DNA from: SIG440 sp045578305
GTDB lineage: Bacteria; Bacillota; Clostridia; Monoglobales; Monoglobaceae
Reading direction: 5' to 3'
DNA length: 64,000 nucleotides
NCBI GenBank assembly: GCA_045578305.1
Contig: JAZNKA010000068.1
Coordinates: 1-64,000, forward strand
In this document: positions 16,771 to 25,816 of the stretch, piece after piece
Numbering within the stretch: the first letter of the stretch is position 1
How the letters are laid out: each line of letters starts with the position of its first letter
Program-made: the position numbers and the translations under genes
Notes under the pieces: generated by a model
Databases searched by the model: none
What the model saw: only the letters and a program-made list of their open reading frames with translations
What the model was told of the DNA's origin: nothing

Positions 16771-17673
16771 CTATACAGTTTGTTTTTTTCTTGCACGCGG
16801 ATGAGCACTTTTATAAACGTCCTGCAAGTGATGTTTTACCACCTGTGCATACACCTGTGTCGAAGAAATATCGGTATGACCAAGCATTTCCTGAACAGAT
16901 TTAAGATCGGCACCGTTTTCAACCAAATGTGTAGCAAACGAGTGTCTCAAGGTATGTGGGGTAATATCCTTGACTATGTTTGCAGAATTAGCATATTTTT
17001 TTAATATCTTCCAAAAACCCTGCCTTGTCATTTTGCTGCCGTTGCAATTTACAAAAAGTGTAGTTTCTTTTTGATTGAATTTGAGCATATGCGGCCTTGC
17101 AAGTTCGATATAGTCCTTTATTGCCTGCTTTGCAATCGAATAAACCGGGATTACTCTAAGTTTTTTGTCTTTGTTGCAATTTATGTAACCAATATTCATA
17201 TCAACATCCGAAATTTTGAGTTCAAGCATCTCACTTACGCGCATACCGGTTGCATACAAAAGTTCAAGCATTGCTTTATCGCGACAGCCTTTAAAATCCG
17301 AAGTGTCAGGTTGCATAAGAAGGCTCTCTATTTCTTCACCGCTTAAGACTTCAGGCAATTTCTTTTCCATCTTTAGCGAGTGTATGTTTAGCGTCGGATC
17401 TTTTTTTACTATTTGTTCGTTGAGAAAAAATCTGTAAAGAGAACGAATTGAAGCAAGATTACGCGAGACAGTAGCGGCTGATTTGCCGTCTTTTTGCAAG
17501 TTCATCAAATAGTCAAGAATATTCGTTCCGGTTGCAGCCTTTATGTTTATTTTTGCGTTTTCAAGAAAACATGCATATTTGTTTATGTCCCTTTTGTATG
17601 ACAGAAGAGTATTTTCCGATGTTTTCTTGGTTTTAGCAAGAAAATCAAAGTATTTTTCGATTAGTTCTTTCAT
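16771..17673 (-). CDS. xerD: Tyrosine recombinase, XerC/XerD type
   Basis: This 300-residue tyrosine recombinase probably resolves chromosome dimers at dif. The N-terminal SAM-like core-binding domain (about 1-85) is followed by the catalytic domain. Catalytic residues visible are the Arg in ATGMRVSEML near 150, HTLRHSFATHLVENG near 245, GHTDISSTQVY near 270 and the Tyr in that last motif. Start ATG 17673 is chosen because AAAGGAAAG stands just upstream. The longer frame would overlap spoIIM. Proximity to spoIIM and sigK does not by itself mean a sporulation role. Confidence 0.9.
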   Translation of the reverse strand: MKELIEKYFDFLAKTKKTSENTLLSYKRDINKYACFLENAKINIKAATGTNILDYLMNLQKDGKSAATVSRNLASIRSLYRFFLNEQIVKKDPTLNIHSLKMEKKLPEVLSGEEIESLLMQPDTSDFKGCRDKAMLELLYATGMRVSEMLELKISDVDMNIGYINCNKDKKLRVIPVYSIAKQAIKDYIELARPHMLKFNQKETTLFVNCNGSKMTRQGFWKILKKYANSANIVKDITPHTLRHSFATHLVENGADLKSVQEMLGHTDISSTQVYAQVVKHHLQDVYKSAHPRARKKQTV

Positions 17674-17687
17674 ATAACTTTCCTTTG

Positions 17688-18338
17688 TTAATATTTTCCC
17701 CAAATGGAGCAGATTGGTTTTAAAACTTGTGGTATGATGTAAGCGTCAATAAAAGAAACAAAAATTGATAAAGTAATTATCGCTGCAAGATATAACAAGT
17801 TTTTTATATAAAATTCATTTTTTAAAACAGCAGACAAATTAGTAATCCTTGAATGCTTTTGAAAAAATGCGAAATTCATGTTAAAAACCGAGTATAAAAT
17901 CAGTGCCGGAATCATAATGAAAATTTGCGGAGCAGATGAAACTAGCGAAAACGCTATGCCCTTTATACCAAAGCTTTTGACAATCAAAGCCACAGAAAAT
18001 CCAAGTTTGTAACCCTTTGAGCCGATTTGAAGTAAATTAATGGGTAAAAATCCGACCCACAGGCCTGAAACCCAAATGAAAATAATTATTTTTATATTAT
18101 TGTAGACCGAGAATTTGAATACTTCAGCAGGATTCGCAGACTGGAGATTGTATGCAGACACAAAATTGTTTATGTACTTGTCCATAGCATCGGCAGTTTC
18201 CTGATTCATAGAGCTCGAAAAATATGTTCCAAATATTATCCCCAAAAACAAGCTAAAAAAAACAATCAGAAATTGCCATTTGTTTTTAAAAAAAACATCC
18301 AAAATATATTTTTTTATGTTTAGTCTTTTCAAAACCAT
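17688..18338 (-). CDS. spoIIM: Stage II sporulation protein M
   Basis: SpoIIM belongs to the DMP complex (SpoIID, SpoIIM, SpoIIP), which drives septal peptidoglycan thinning and engulfment of the forespore. The product has about 216 residues, the usual length. Hydrophobic segments include QFLIVFFSLFLGIIFGTYF near 22-40, IIIFIWVSGLWVGFLPI, and two C-terminal helices with FVSFIDAYIIPQVLKP. The start is uncertain: ATG 18338 sits immediately after AAGGGGG, while the TTG six bases further in has better spacing. It follows proC on the same strand. Confidence 0.88.
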   Translation of the reverse strand: MVLKRLNIKKYILDVFFKNKWQFLIVFFSLFLGIIFGTYFSSSMNQETADAMDKYINNFVSAYNLQSANPAEVFKFSVYNNIKIIIFIWVSGLWVGFLPINLLQIGSKGYKLGFSVALIVKSFGIKGIAFSLVSSAPQIFIMIPALILYSVFNMNFAFFQKHSRITNLSAVLKNEFYIKNLLYLAAIITLSIFVSFIDAYIIPQVLKPICSIWGKY

Positions 18339-18399
18339 TCCCCCTTGGTAAACTTGTCCTCTTTTACTAAGGGTATGATTTTTTTTTATAAATATGAAT

Positions 18400-19197
18400 T
18401 TAATTTTTTGACATTTCGTCAGCCTTTTTGATGCACGCATCTATGGCTGATGAAATAGATGATAAAAAACCATTGCTTTCAAGTTCCACAACAGCAGCAA
18501 TAGTTGTACCTCCGGGCGAACAAACTGCATCTTTAAGTTGTGCAGGATGACAATTGGTCTCAAGAACCATTTTTGCAGCACCCTCTACTGCCTTTGCCGC
18601 AAGTGTAACCGCTACGTTTTTGGGAATTCCGTACTTAACACCACTGTTTGCCATTGCTTCTATCATCATATAAACATAAGCCGGGCTGCTTCCATGAAGA
18701 GCAGTTGCTGCATTTATATACTTTTCCTCAAGAATTATTGCACTGCCAATTGAATCAAACAACGATCTTGCCTCTTCTGCCTCGCTTTGCGAAACAGAAG
18801 AATTTGGTGCCAGAACCGTCATTCCGCAACCGACTTGTGCAGGAGTGTTTGGCATACATCTGATAATCTTTGTATCAGGCCCAATTATTCCCTCTATTGT
18901 TTTGATGGTTGTTCCTGCCGCAATTGAAAGAACAAGCTTGTTCTTTAGCAATGTTTTTGTTTCTTCTAAAACAAGGGGCAAAACATTAGGCTTTACAGCA
19001 AAAATAACAACATCGCTTTCCTTGCAAACAATTTTGTTGTCAAGAGTCTCATTTACTCCTGTTTCTTTCCATTTTGCTAATGTTTCGGCAGTTCTGTCAC
19101 TTATAAACACATCCTCGGGTAAAACTTTTTTTGAGGAAATAAATCCATTTGCCAACGCAGTTGCCATATTACCCGAGCCGATAAACCCGATTTTCAT
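18400..19197 (-). CDS. proC: Pyrroline-5-carboxylate reductase
   Basis: ProC carries out the last step of proline synthesis, reducing pyrroline-5-carboxylate with NAD(P)H. The 265-residue protein has the N-terminal Rossmann motif IGFIGSGNMATALANG, the IIRCMPNTPAQVG block near 117-129 and the dimerisation helices with AVCSPGGTTIAAVVELE near 230. The start ATG follows AAGGAG at good distance. It lies ten bases downstream of an aminotransferase gene and is probably cotranscribed with it. Confidence 0.95.
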   Translation of the reverse strand: MKIGFIGSGNMATALANGFISSKKVLPEDVFISDRTAETLAKWKETGVNETLDNKIVCKESDVVIFAVKPNVLPLVLEETKTLLKNKLVLSIAAGTTIKTIEGIIGPDTKIIRCMPNTPAQVGCGMTVLAPNSSVSQSEAEEARSLFDSIGSAIILEEKYINAATALHGSSPAYVYMMIEAMANSGVKYGIPKNVAVTLAAKAVEGAAKMVLETNCHPAQLKDAVCSPGGTTIAAVVELESNGFLSSISSAIDACIKKADEMSKN

Positions 19198-19209
19198 CAA
19201 AATTCTCCT

Positions 19210-20406
19210 TTAATATTCGTGACGAATATATTTTTCAATCCTGTCAAGACCTTCTTTTATGTTTTCCATTGATGTTGCATACGAAAGACGAACATATCCG
19301 TCTATGCCAAAACCTTCGCTGGGGACCATAGCTACAAGTGCGCGGTCAAGAATATCGTCACAAAGTTCAGCCGCTGAGTTAAATACTTTGCCATAATGCT
19401 CTGTTCCAAGAAGTTCTTTAACATTCATAAATATATAAAATGCACCGTTTGGTTTTTTGCAACTGATGCCGTCTATTGAATTTATTCTTTCAACCATATA
19501 ATCGCGGCGTTTTATATATTCTTTGCGCATAACTCCGATTGAGGACTGGTCACCCAGAAGTGCTTCAACCGATGCAGCCTGAGCAATCGAGTTGGGGTTT
19601 GATGTTGCATGGCTCTGGATGTTTGACATGGCCTTTGCAACAGCCGCATTTGATGCTGTAAACCCTATTCTCCAGCCGGTCATTGCATATGCCTTTGCCA
19701 TTCCGTTTACTGTTATAGTAAGATTTTTGATTTCTTCGCCGAATGTTGCGATGTTTTTGTGTTGGCCTTCATAAACCAACTGTTCGTATATCTCATCCAT
19801 AACTACATATATACCATGTTTTACAGCAATCTCGGCGATTTTTTTAAGGTCTTCCTCTGAATAAACCATACCTGTCGGGTTGCTTGGTGTATTCAAAACC
19901 AATGCACGAGTTTTGGAAGTGATAGCTGCTTCCAACTCTTCGGGCGAAAACTTAAAGTTGTTTTCTTCCGCAGTATTCAAAAATTTTGGAGCACCGCCTG
20001 CCATCTTTACCATTTCGGGATAGCTAACCCAAAATGGTGCAGGGATAATAACTTCGTCGCCATCTTCGCAGATTGCCATAAATACATTTGTAAGTGAGTG
20101 CTTACCACCATTACTTACAACTATATTTTCTATTCCATATTCAAGGCCATGGTCCCGCTTGAACTTTTCGCAAATTGCTTTCTTAAGCTCAACTGTGCCT
20201 GAAGCCGGAGTATATTTTGTGACATTGTTTTCAATCGCTTTGATTGCCGCTTGTTTTATGTTTGCGGGGGTATCAAAATCGGGTTCGCCTGCACCAAATC
20301 CAACAACAGGAATTCCGTCTTTCTTCATTTGTTTGTACTTTGCATCCAAAGCTAAGGTTGGTGAAGGGCTTATTGAACGCGCTTTTTCTGAAATATAAGT
20401 TTGCAT
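19210..20406 (-). CDS. Pyridoxal-phosphate aminotransferase, class I/II (AspC/AspB-like)
   Basis: This is a fold-type I aminotransferase, most like aspartate aminotransferases of the AspB group. The 398-residue protein shows GFGAGEPDFDTP near residue 37, the substrate-contacting PSNPTG near 175 and the PLP lysine in GMAKAYAMTGWRIGF near 235. The arginine near the C-terminus (YVRLSYATS) binds the substrate carboxylate. GGAGG precedes the ATG. Exact substrates are not determined by sequence alone. It shares a strand and close spacing with proC. Confidence 0.92.
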   Translation of the reverse strand: MQTYISEKARSISPSPTLALDAKYKQMKKDGIPVVGFGAGEPDFDTPANIKQAAIKAIENNVTKYTPASGTVELKKAICEKFKRDHGLEYGIENIVVSNGGKHSLTNVFMAICEDGDEVIIPAPFWVSYPEMVKMAGGAPKFLNTAEENNFKFSPEELEAAITSKTRALVLNTPSNPTGMVYSEEDLKKIAEIAVKHGIYVVMDEIYEQLVYEGQHKNIATFGEEIKNLTITVNGMAKAYAMTGWRIGFTASNAAVAKAMSNIQSHATSNPNSIAQAASVEALLGDQSSIGVMRKEYIKRRDYMVERINSIDGISCKKPNGAFYIFMNVKELLGTEHYGKVFNSAAELCDDILDRALVAMVPSEGFGIDGYVRLSYATSMENIKEGLDRIEKYIRHEY

Positions 20407-20486
20407 ATTGATCCTCCGTGTTTCTAAAAAATTATTAAATTACATTTTAATACAAAATATTACAAATTTCAAGTATTTTATTGAAA

Positions 20487-21422
20487 TTATTTGACTGCTT
20501 GGTTTACAACTCTTAAAAAGTTGTTATGCGTAATTTTTTTAACCAAATCTTCGCTATAACCTTTTTTTAGCATTGCTTCAGGCAGGGTTTCAAGGTCTTT
20601 GATCGAAGAAATTTCTTTTGGCAGCGAATTCATCCCATCAAAATCACTACCTATTCCAATATTATTCTCGCCACCCATTTCCAGAATATACTCAATGTGA
20701 CCTAAAACATCGTCTGTCGTGCAAGCAGTGTCCCCTAAAAATTCTGTGTAAAGGTTTATCCCTATACATCCGTTATTTTCAATAACAGCAGCTATTTGCT
20801 CTTTTTTCAAATTTCGCTTGTGCTTTTTTAATGAAAATACATTTGAATGTGATGCGACCACAGGAGAGGTCGTTGCTTCCATTACATCCCAAAAACTTTT
20901 TTCTGACATATGCGAGACATCAATTATCATACCCTTTTTATTCATAAGGTGTATGACCTCAATCCCGAAATCAGTCAATCCGTTATCATTATCGGCATCA
21001 ACGCCCGAACATATCTCGTTTTGATAATTCCAGCAAAGTGTCATCATTCTTACACCCTTGTCAAAAAAGTGTAAAAGGTTTTCGATTTTCCCCTCCAACG
21101 CTTCTCCACCCTCAATTGAAAGTAGCGCTGCGATTTTATTATTGATTAAAGAAGTATTTATATCAAACACAGAATTACAATGGCTAATTAGATTTGAATT
21201 CTTGTTGATTTGCTCATAATAATAATCTATAAGTTGATTTGCTCGATTAAAAGGTGTCAAAATGTCATTTTGGGCATCAATAAAGCTGGCAAAAAACTGT
21301 ATGTGTTGATTTTTTGACATCTTTTTAAGGTCAACACGACAGTTATTTTCAAGGAGTTCCTGGTTTGTATCACAAATAAGAGAAATCGTATCACAATGAG
21401 CATCAAAAAGTGTATGTGTCAA
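20487..21422 (-). CDS. Membrane-dipeptidase family (M19) peptidase
   Basis: This is a zinc dipeptidase of the renal-dipeptidase family, about 311 residues long. The metal site is visible as FDAHCDT near the N-terminus, the bridging Glu in LSIEGGEAL near residue 110, DVSHMSEKSFWDV near 176 and SHSNVF near 198. GIGSDFDG near 258 closes the site. I start it at TTG 21422, seven bases after GGGAGG and two bases after the yraN stop. It probably hydrolyses dipeptides inside the cell. Confidence 0.9.
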   Translation of the reverse strand: MTHTLFDAHCDTISLICDTNQELLENNCRVDLKKMSKNQHIQFFASFIDAQNDILTPFNRANQLIDYYYEQINKNSNLISHCNSVFDINTSLINNKIAALLSIEGGEALEGKIENLLHFFDKGVRMMTLCWNYQNEICSGVDADNDNGLTDFGIEVIHLMNKKGMIIDVSHMSEKSFWDVMEATTSPVVASHSNVFSLKKHKRNLKKEQIAAVIENNGCIGINLYTEFLGDTACTTDDVLGHIEYILEMGGENNIGIGSDFDGMNSLPKEISSIKDLETLPEAMLKKGYSEDLVKKITHNNFLRVVNQAVK

Positions 21423-21424
21423 TT

Positions 21425-21811
21425 TTAAACCTCCCAAAATACCTGCTCAAAATGATTTGTTTTTTCAAGTTTAAAGCTTTCGCCGTCAAAGCATCCATAA
21501 ACTTCGATTATATCAAATCTTATATTTAGCTCAGTTGGGTTTTTCAAAAGATACATTTTGGCAGTTTTCACTATATTTTGCTTTTTATTATATGTAACTG
21601 CCTCGGCGGGTGTTCCAAACTTGTCGCTTCTTCTTGTCTTTACTTCAACAAAAATAAGGTTTTCTTTATCCTTTGCTATAATATCAACTTCACCGGTCTT
21701 ACATTTGAAATTTCTTTCGACTATTTTGCATCCTTTTTTCTTAAGCAAATCTGCTGCAATATCCTCGCCGCATTGTCCTGTGATTTTGTTGTATACACCT
21801 TTAAACATCAT
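21425..21811 (-). CDS. yraN: YraN family putative endonuclease
   Basis: The 128-residue protein belongs to the YraN/UPF0102 family with a restriction-endonuclease-like fold. Motifs are GEDIAADLLKKKG near the N-terminus, CKTGEVDIIAKD near 40-52 and VFVEVKTR-type FVEVKTRRSD near 55, giving the E...D...ExK nuclease pattern. It overlaps the rnhB stop by four bases (ATGA). The rnhB-yraN order is widespread. Its biological role is not settled. Confidence 0.92.
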   Translation of the reverse strand: MMFKGVYNKITGQCGEDIAADLLKKKGCKIVERNFKCKTGEVDIIAKDKENLIFVEVKTRRSDKFGTPAEAVTYNKKQNIVKTAKMYLLKNPTELNIRFDIIEVYGCFDGESFKLEKTNHFEQVFWEV

Positions 21812-22410
21812 TTTTTACCCAATACCTTGTCGGTCATAAATGACTTGCGATGCACGCTGGTGACTCCAAATTTTTGGATTGCTTCCATATGGGCCTTTGT
21901 TCCATAGCCCTTGTGTTTTGAAAAGCCATATTCGGGGTATTCTTTGTCAAGTTCTTCCATAAATCTGTCCCTGCTGACTTTTGCAAGAATTGATGCAGCA
22001 GCTATTGTCTGGGATTTTGCATCGCCTTTTACAACATATTGATACGGAATATCAAAAGGTATATTGTCATTTCCGTCGATGATTACAAAATCCGGCGAAA
22101 CATCAAGTGCCGAAACTGCATTGTGCATGGCAAGAGATGTTGCCTGCCTTATGTTTATTTCGTCAATAACATCTGGGAAAACAAATTCAATACTGTAAGA
22201 AATTGCCGTTTCCCTTATGACATCAAAAAGCTGGTTGCGCTTTTTTTCAGAAAGCTTTTTTGAGTCATTTATGCCGTCTATAACCACATCTTTGGGTAAA
22301 ATAACGGCAGCAGCACAAACAGGTCCTGCCAAAGGACCTCTTCCTGCCTCGTCTACGCCGGCTATATTAAAAATGCCTTTTTCATAAAGCTTGTTTTCTA
22401 TCTCTTTCAA
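21808..22410 (-). CDS. rnhB: Ribonuclease HII
   Basis: RNase HII removes misincorporated ribonucleotides and RNA in RNA-DNA hybrids. The 200-residue protein opens with AGVDEAGRGPLAGPV near residue 17, which includes the catalytic DE pair. DFVIIDGN near 110 and AKVSRDRFMEEL near 145 supply further acidic residues. The rbgA-rnhB-yraN order with spacing of 11 bases or overlap indicates a single operon. Confidence 0.96.
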   Translation of the reverse strand: MKEIENKLYEKGIFNIAGVDEAGRGPLAGPVCAAAVILPKDVVIDGINDSKKLSEKKRNQLFDVIRETAISYSIEFVFPDVIDEINIRQATSLAMHNAVSALDVSPDFVIIDGNDNIPFDIPYQYVVKGDAKSQTIAAASILAKVSRDRFMEELDKEYPEYGFSKHKGYGTKAHMEAIQKFGVTSVHRKSFMTDKVLGKK

Positions 22411-22421
22411 ATAATCACATC

Positions 22422-23282
22422 CTAACAGTTTTTACAAGGCAACTCCAAAGTGATTTTTCCTATCTTTGCCGAGCGAAATTCATCAAGAATTAGATTTGCC
22501 GTCCTGAGCGTATCTATATTTCCGCCCGAAACAATGCATCCACGCTTTTTCCCTATAAGTTCAAGGAACTCAAAATCCTCCAGTTCGTTTGTATCCTCGG
22601 TTATATTAAATCGCGAATTAAGCATGTCAGGATAATTGTTTCTCAAAAAGCCAACAAGGTAAAACGCCAGCTCTTCAATATCCATAATTTCGTCTTTTAT
22701 CCCACCCGTATATGCAATCCTTTTTGCAACCTCAAAGTCCTCAAACTTGGGCCACAAAATACCTGGAGTATCAAGAAGCTCATATTTGCCCGAAACGCGT
22801 ATCCATTGTTTTGCAGTGGTAACACCGGGACGATCACCCGTTTTGGTTGCAGAACGACCGGAAAGACGGTTTATAAAAGATGATTTTCCTACATTGGGAA
22901 TACCAACCACCATCATTTTTACACTGCGTCTTTGAATACCTTTTTGGCGCTCTTTCTCAAACTTTTCGGCTAATACGTTTTCAATCGCAGAATCCAGATT
23001 TTTTAAACCATTTCCTGATTGACTGTCTGCTAAGATAGTTTCTATACCTTGATTTTTGAAGTAATTAAGCCATTTGTCATTTGAAGTCGGGTCTGCTATA
23101 TCGGACTTATTTAAAACCAAAACTCTTGGTCTGTTTCCAACAATTTTGTCAATTTCGGGATTTCTTGACGACAACGGAAGTCTTGCATCCACAAGCTCTA
23201 TGACAACATCAACCAATTTGAGGTTGTCTGTTATAAGTCTTCTCGTTTTTGCCATATGCCCCGGAAACCATTGTAAAACCAT
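22422..23282 (-). CDS. rbgA: Ribosome biogenesis GTPase YlqF/RbgA
   Basis: RbgA assists late assembly of the 50S subunit. The 286-residue protein starts with QWFPGHMAKTRR. It has the circularly permuted GTPase motif order: VLNKSD (G4) near 57, then GIPNVGKSSFIN (G1) near 126 and LLDTPGILWP (G3) near 172. A C-terminal RNA-binding helical domain follows. GAGGTG precedes the ATG. It is flanked by lepB and rnhB in a conserved Firmicutes order (rplS-lepB-rbgA-rnhB). Confidence 0.96.
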   Translation of the reverse strand: MVLQWFPGHMAKTRRLITDNLKLVDVVIELVDARLPLSSRNPEIDKIVGNRPRVLVLNKSDIADPTSNDKWLNYFKNQGIETILADSQSGNGLKNLDSAIENVLAEKFEKERQKGIQRRSVKMMVVGIPNVGKSSFINRLSGRSATKTGDRPGVTTAKQWIRVSGKYELLDTPGILWPKFEDFEVAKRIAYTGGIKDEIMDIEELAFYLVGFLRNNYPDMLNSRFNITEDTNELEDFEFLELIGKKRGCIVSGGNIDTLRTANLILDEFRSAKIGKITLELPCKNC

Positions 23283-23295
23283 GCTACACCTCTTG

Positions 23296-23949
23296 TTATT
23301 CTATATCAAAATCTACTGTCCCCATATTGTTAAGTGGCCAGAATCTGAATACGGCGTGACCAATAAGCTCACTTACAGGAATTTGCCCGATTTCGCGACT
23401 GTCCTTGCTTGCATTTCTGTTGTCACCCATTGCCCAAAAATAACCAGGCTCTATTTCTATGGGGTTTTCTTTGCTGTATTCCCCCATGGTAGCAAGGAAA
23501 TTGATATATGATCCAGCAAGATGAGTGGGCTCGTTGATATAAGGCTCGTCAAGCAAAACATCATTTACAAAAACATCACCTGTCAAAAAGTCAATATAAA
23601 CCGTATCGCCCTCGGTTGCAATAACTCTTTTTATATATGGTCTGCCGGGATCACTTGCCGGTTCAAATATAACAACATCGCCTTTTTCGGGAGTGTAGGC
23701 AACCTTGTTTACATAAAGTCTGTCAGCATGCTGAAGCGTTGGCTCCATCGACTGACCATCCACCTTTGCAAGAGTCAGGACATAGTTTCTTAAAAGAAAA
23801 GCAATTACCAATGCAACAGCTATAGCTTTAACCCATTCAAAAAATTCTTTTTTGTAATCAGTTTTTTGAACTTTGGGCTCAGAAACCTCGGTTACTTCCT
23901 CTGTACGTTCGGGCATTTCGTTTATTTTTTTACTTTCAAATTCGTTCAT
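23296..23949 (-). CDS. lepB: Signal peptidase I
   Basis: This membrane serine protease cleaves signal peptides from exported proteins. The 217-residue protein has a charged cytoplasmic N-terminus and one transmembrane segment (about 38-58, AIAVALVIAFLLRNYVL). The catalytic Ser is in VDGQSMEPTL near 68, and the catalytic Lys is in YIKRVIATEGD near 112. The GDNRNASKDSREIG box sits near 180. It lies just after rplS and before rbgA. Confidence 0.96.
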   Translation of the reverse strand: MNEFESKKINEMPERTEEVTEVSEPKVQKTDYKKEFFEWVKAIAVALVIAFLLRNYVLTLAKVDGQSMEPTLQHADRLYVNKVAYTPEKGDVVIFEPASDPGRPYIKRVIATEGDTVYIDFLTGDVFVNDVLLDEPYINEPTHLAGSYINFLATMGEYSKENPIEIEPGYFWAMGDNRNASKDSREIGQIPVSELIGHAVFRFWPLNNMGTVDFDIE

Positions 23950-24020
23950 AATTTCACGACCTTTTAGTTAAAATATGAATATGGCAGGTATTAGAAACTA
24001 ATACCCGCCATATTGATTCA

Positions 24021-24362
24021 TTAAATTCTTTCTTTAACTTTTGCTGCCTTACCAACTCTGTCACGGAGGTAGTAGAGCTTAGCGCGTCTAACTTTACCGC
24101 GTCTTGAAACCTCAATACGGTCAATATTAGGTGAGTTTACGGGGAATGTTCTTTCAACACCAACACCATAAGAAATTCTTCTTACAGTAAATGTTTCGCG
24201 AATTCCGCCATGGTTCTTCTTGATGATTGTTCCTTCAAACATCTGAATTCTTTCACGGTTTCCTTCTTTTACCTTAACATAAACGCGAACAGTATCACCG
24301 ATGTTAAGCTGAGGAAGGTCAGTTCTGATTTGATCTTGTGTAATCTGGTCTAAAATGTTCAT
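24021..24362 (-). CDS. rplS: 50S ribosomal protein L19
   Basis: L19 sits at the 30S-50S interface. The 113-residue protein shows NIGDTVRVYVKVKEGNRERIQ, FEGTIIKKNHGGIRETFTVR and the basic C-terminus RRGKVRRAKLYYLRDRVGKAAKVKE, all typical. It has its own promoter and an approximately 80-base leader, and it is followed by lepB. The usual upstream trmD/rimM genes are not adjacent; mgsA is. Confidence 0.98.
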   Translation of the reverse strand: MNILDQITQDQIRTDLPQLNIGDTVRVYVKVKEGNRERIQMFEGTIIKKNHGGIRETFTVRRISYGVGVERTFPVNSPNIDRIEVSRRGKVRRAKLYYLRDRVGKAAKVKERI

Positions 24363-24451
24363 TTTTTTACATCCTTTCTATTTCAGATATTCGTGCCATA
24401 CAGCCTCCAGATAAAGCGGTAAGCAGAGGACTACCCATAATCAACTATGGT

Positions 24452-24480
24452 ATTATAACACACATTTTTCCAATATGCAA
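24452..24480 (-). promoter_or_regulatory. rplS promoter and leader
   Basis: TTGCAT (24480-24475), a 17-base spacer and TATAAT (24457-24452) lie on the minus strand. The leader between here and the rplS start contains short complementary segments and may be an L19 autoregulatory leader. I did not fold it rigorously. Confidence 0.6.
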
Positions 24481-24493
24481 GTGTTTTTTTAAA

Positions 24494-24904
24494 TTATTTT
24501 GAATTTTTTGGATTAACAATATCACGCCAAGCCAAATCTCCTCTTGCAAGACCCTGAATAAGCACTTCGGCAGTTGCACTGTTTGTTGCAAGTGGAATAT
24601 TGTGAACGTCACAAAGTCTAAAAAGAGCCGAAACGTCAGGTTCGTGAGGCTGAGCTGTAAGAGGGTCCCTGAAAAATAAAACAAGGTCAATCTCGTTGTA
24701 AGCAATTCTTGCACCTATCTGCTGGTCACCACCCTGAGGTCCTGACAAAAATAGATTGACAGAAAGCCCGGTTGCTTCTGAAACCAAACTGCCTGTAGTT
24801 CCTGTGGCGCAAAGATTGTGTTTTTCCAAAATGCCCTTATAAGCAATGCAGAAATCCACCATAAGTTCCTTTTTTTTGTCATGTGCAATTAAAGCTATAT
24901 TCAT
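24494..24904 (-). CDS. mgsA: Methylglyoxal synthase
   Basis: MgsA converts dihydroxyacetone phosphate to methylglyoxal and phosphate, bypassing lower glycolysis when sugar phosphates accumulate. The 136-residue protein has IALIAHDKKK at its start, the phosphate-binding GTTGSLV near 36, SGPQGGDQQIGA near 56 and PHEPDVSALFRLCDVHNIPLATN near 88. It overlaps the minD stop by four bases, so it is the last gene of the mre-minD operon. Confidence 0.96.
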   Translation of the reverse strand: MNIALIAHDKKKELMVDFCIAYKGILEKHNLCATGTTGSLVSEATGLSVNLFLSGPQGGDQQIGARIAYNEIDLVLFFRDPLTAQPHEPDVSALFRLCDVHNIPLATNSATAEVLIQGLARGDLAWRDIVNPKNSK

Positions 24905-25722
24905 TTTTCGCCTCCTGAAATTAAATTTTTAGTGTTTTTAGAAAAAATCTTTTTAAGTATTCGTTTAAAAGCGCTTTCGTCAAGATTTAAAAGCGGAACC
25001 ATATTTCCGTTCAAACGCTGAGCAATATTTTGATAGGCTTGTCCGGCAAGAGATTTTGAGCTAAGAATTTCATATTCTTTTTTGTTTGCCGAAATAATTA
25101 TATTGATATCATCAGGAACAATACCCATCAGATTTATTTCCAGAATACCAATGATATCCTCGACATTCATCATCTCACCACGCTTTACCATGTCGGGTCT
25201 GATTTTATTTATAATGAGATAATAGTCAAAGATTTCGTTTTCTTCCAAAAGCCCAACAATGCGGTCAGCATCTCTTGTTGACGAAAACTCGGGGTTTACC
25301 ACAATCAAAGCTTTGTCTGCTGCAGCAATAGCATTTTTAAAACCTTGTTCTATCCCTGCCGGGCAATCTATGATTATAAAATCAAAATCCTTTTTAAGCT
25401 TCTCGCAAACTATTTGCATATCTTCGGCAGAAATCGTGTCTTTGTCTTTTGTCTGCGCTGCCGGAATAAACGAAAGCCCGTCAATATGAGGATGATTAAT
25501 CAAAGCTTGCTGAGTTGTACAGACACCGCTTACCAAATCAACCAGGTCATATACAATACTGTTTTCAAGACCAAGCAATATATCAAGATTTCGAAGTCCT
25601 ATATCGGTATCAACAAGGACCACTTTTTTGCCAAGTTTTGCAAGACATATCCCCAAGTTGGCAGTTGTTGTTGTCTTTCCGACGCCACCCTTACCCGAGG
25701 TTATAACAATTACTTCGGACAT
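24901..25722 (-). CDS. minD: Septum-site determining ATPase MinD
   Basis: MinD is the membrane-cycling ATPase that positions division inhibitors. The 273-residue protein has the deviant Walker A motif SGKGGVGKTTTT near residue 9, LVDTDIGLRNLD near 38 and DCPAGIEQGF near 118. Its C-terminal amphipathic membrane-targeting helix (FKRILKKIFSKN) ends in a basic tail. Start 25722 is preferred because TGGAGGG stands five bases upstream. Neither minC nor minE adjoins it, unlike the usual minC-minD(-minE) cluster. Confidence 0.95.
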   Translation of the reverse strand: MSEVIVITSGKGGVGKTTTTANLGICLAKLGKKVVLVDTDIGLRNLDILLGLENSIVYDLVDLVSGVCTTQQALINHPHIDGLSFIPAAQTKDKDTISAEDMQIVCEKLKKDFDFIIIDCPAGIEQGFKNAIAAADKALIVVNPEFSSTRDADRIVGLLEENEIFDYYLIINKIRPDMVKRGEMMNVEDIIGILEINLMGIVPDDINIIISANKKEYEILSSKSLAGQAYQNIAQRLNGNMVPLLNLDESAFKRILKKIFSKNTKNLISGGEK

Positions 25723-25816
25723 TTGAAGCCCTCCATCGAGTTTCATAAGAATATGCTTTATTTTATCACAAAACCCTCAAAAAGTCAAAGTAATATTTAA
25801 CTTTTTGGGTAAGTTT

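Noticed and set aside
16771..17673. The XerD-type recombinase as the enzyme of a sigK or sigG intervening element
   Set aside because: It fits the housekeeping XerC/XerD family, sigK is intact, and skin-type elements use large serine recombinases.
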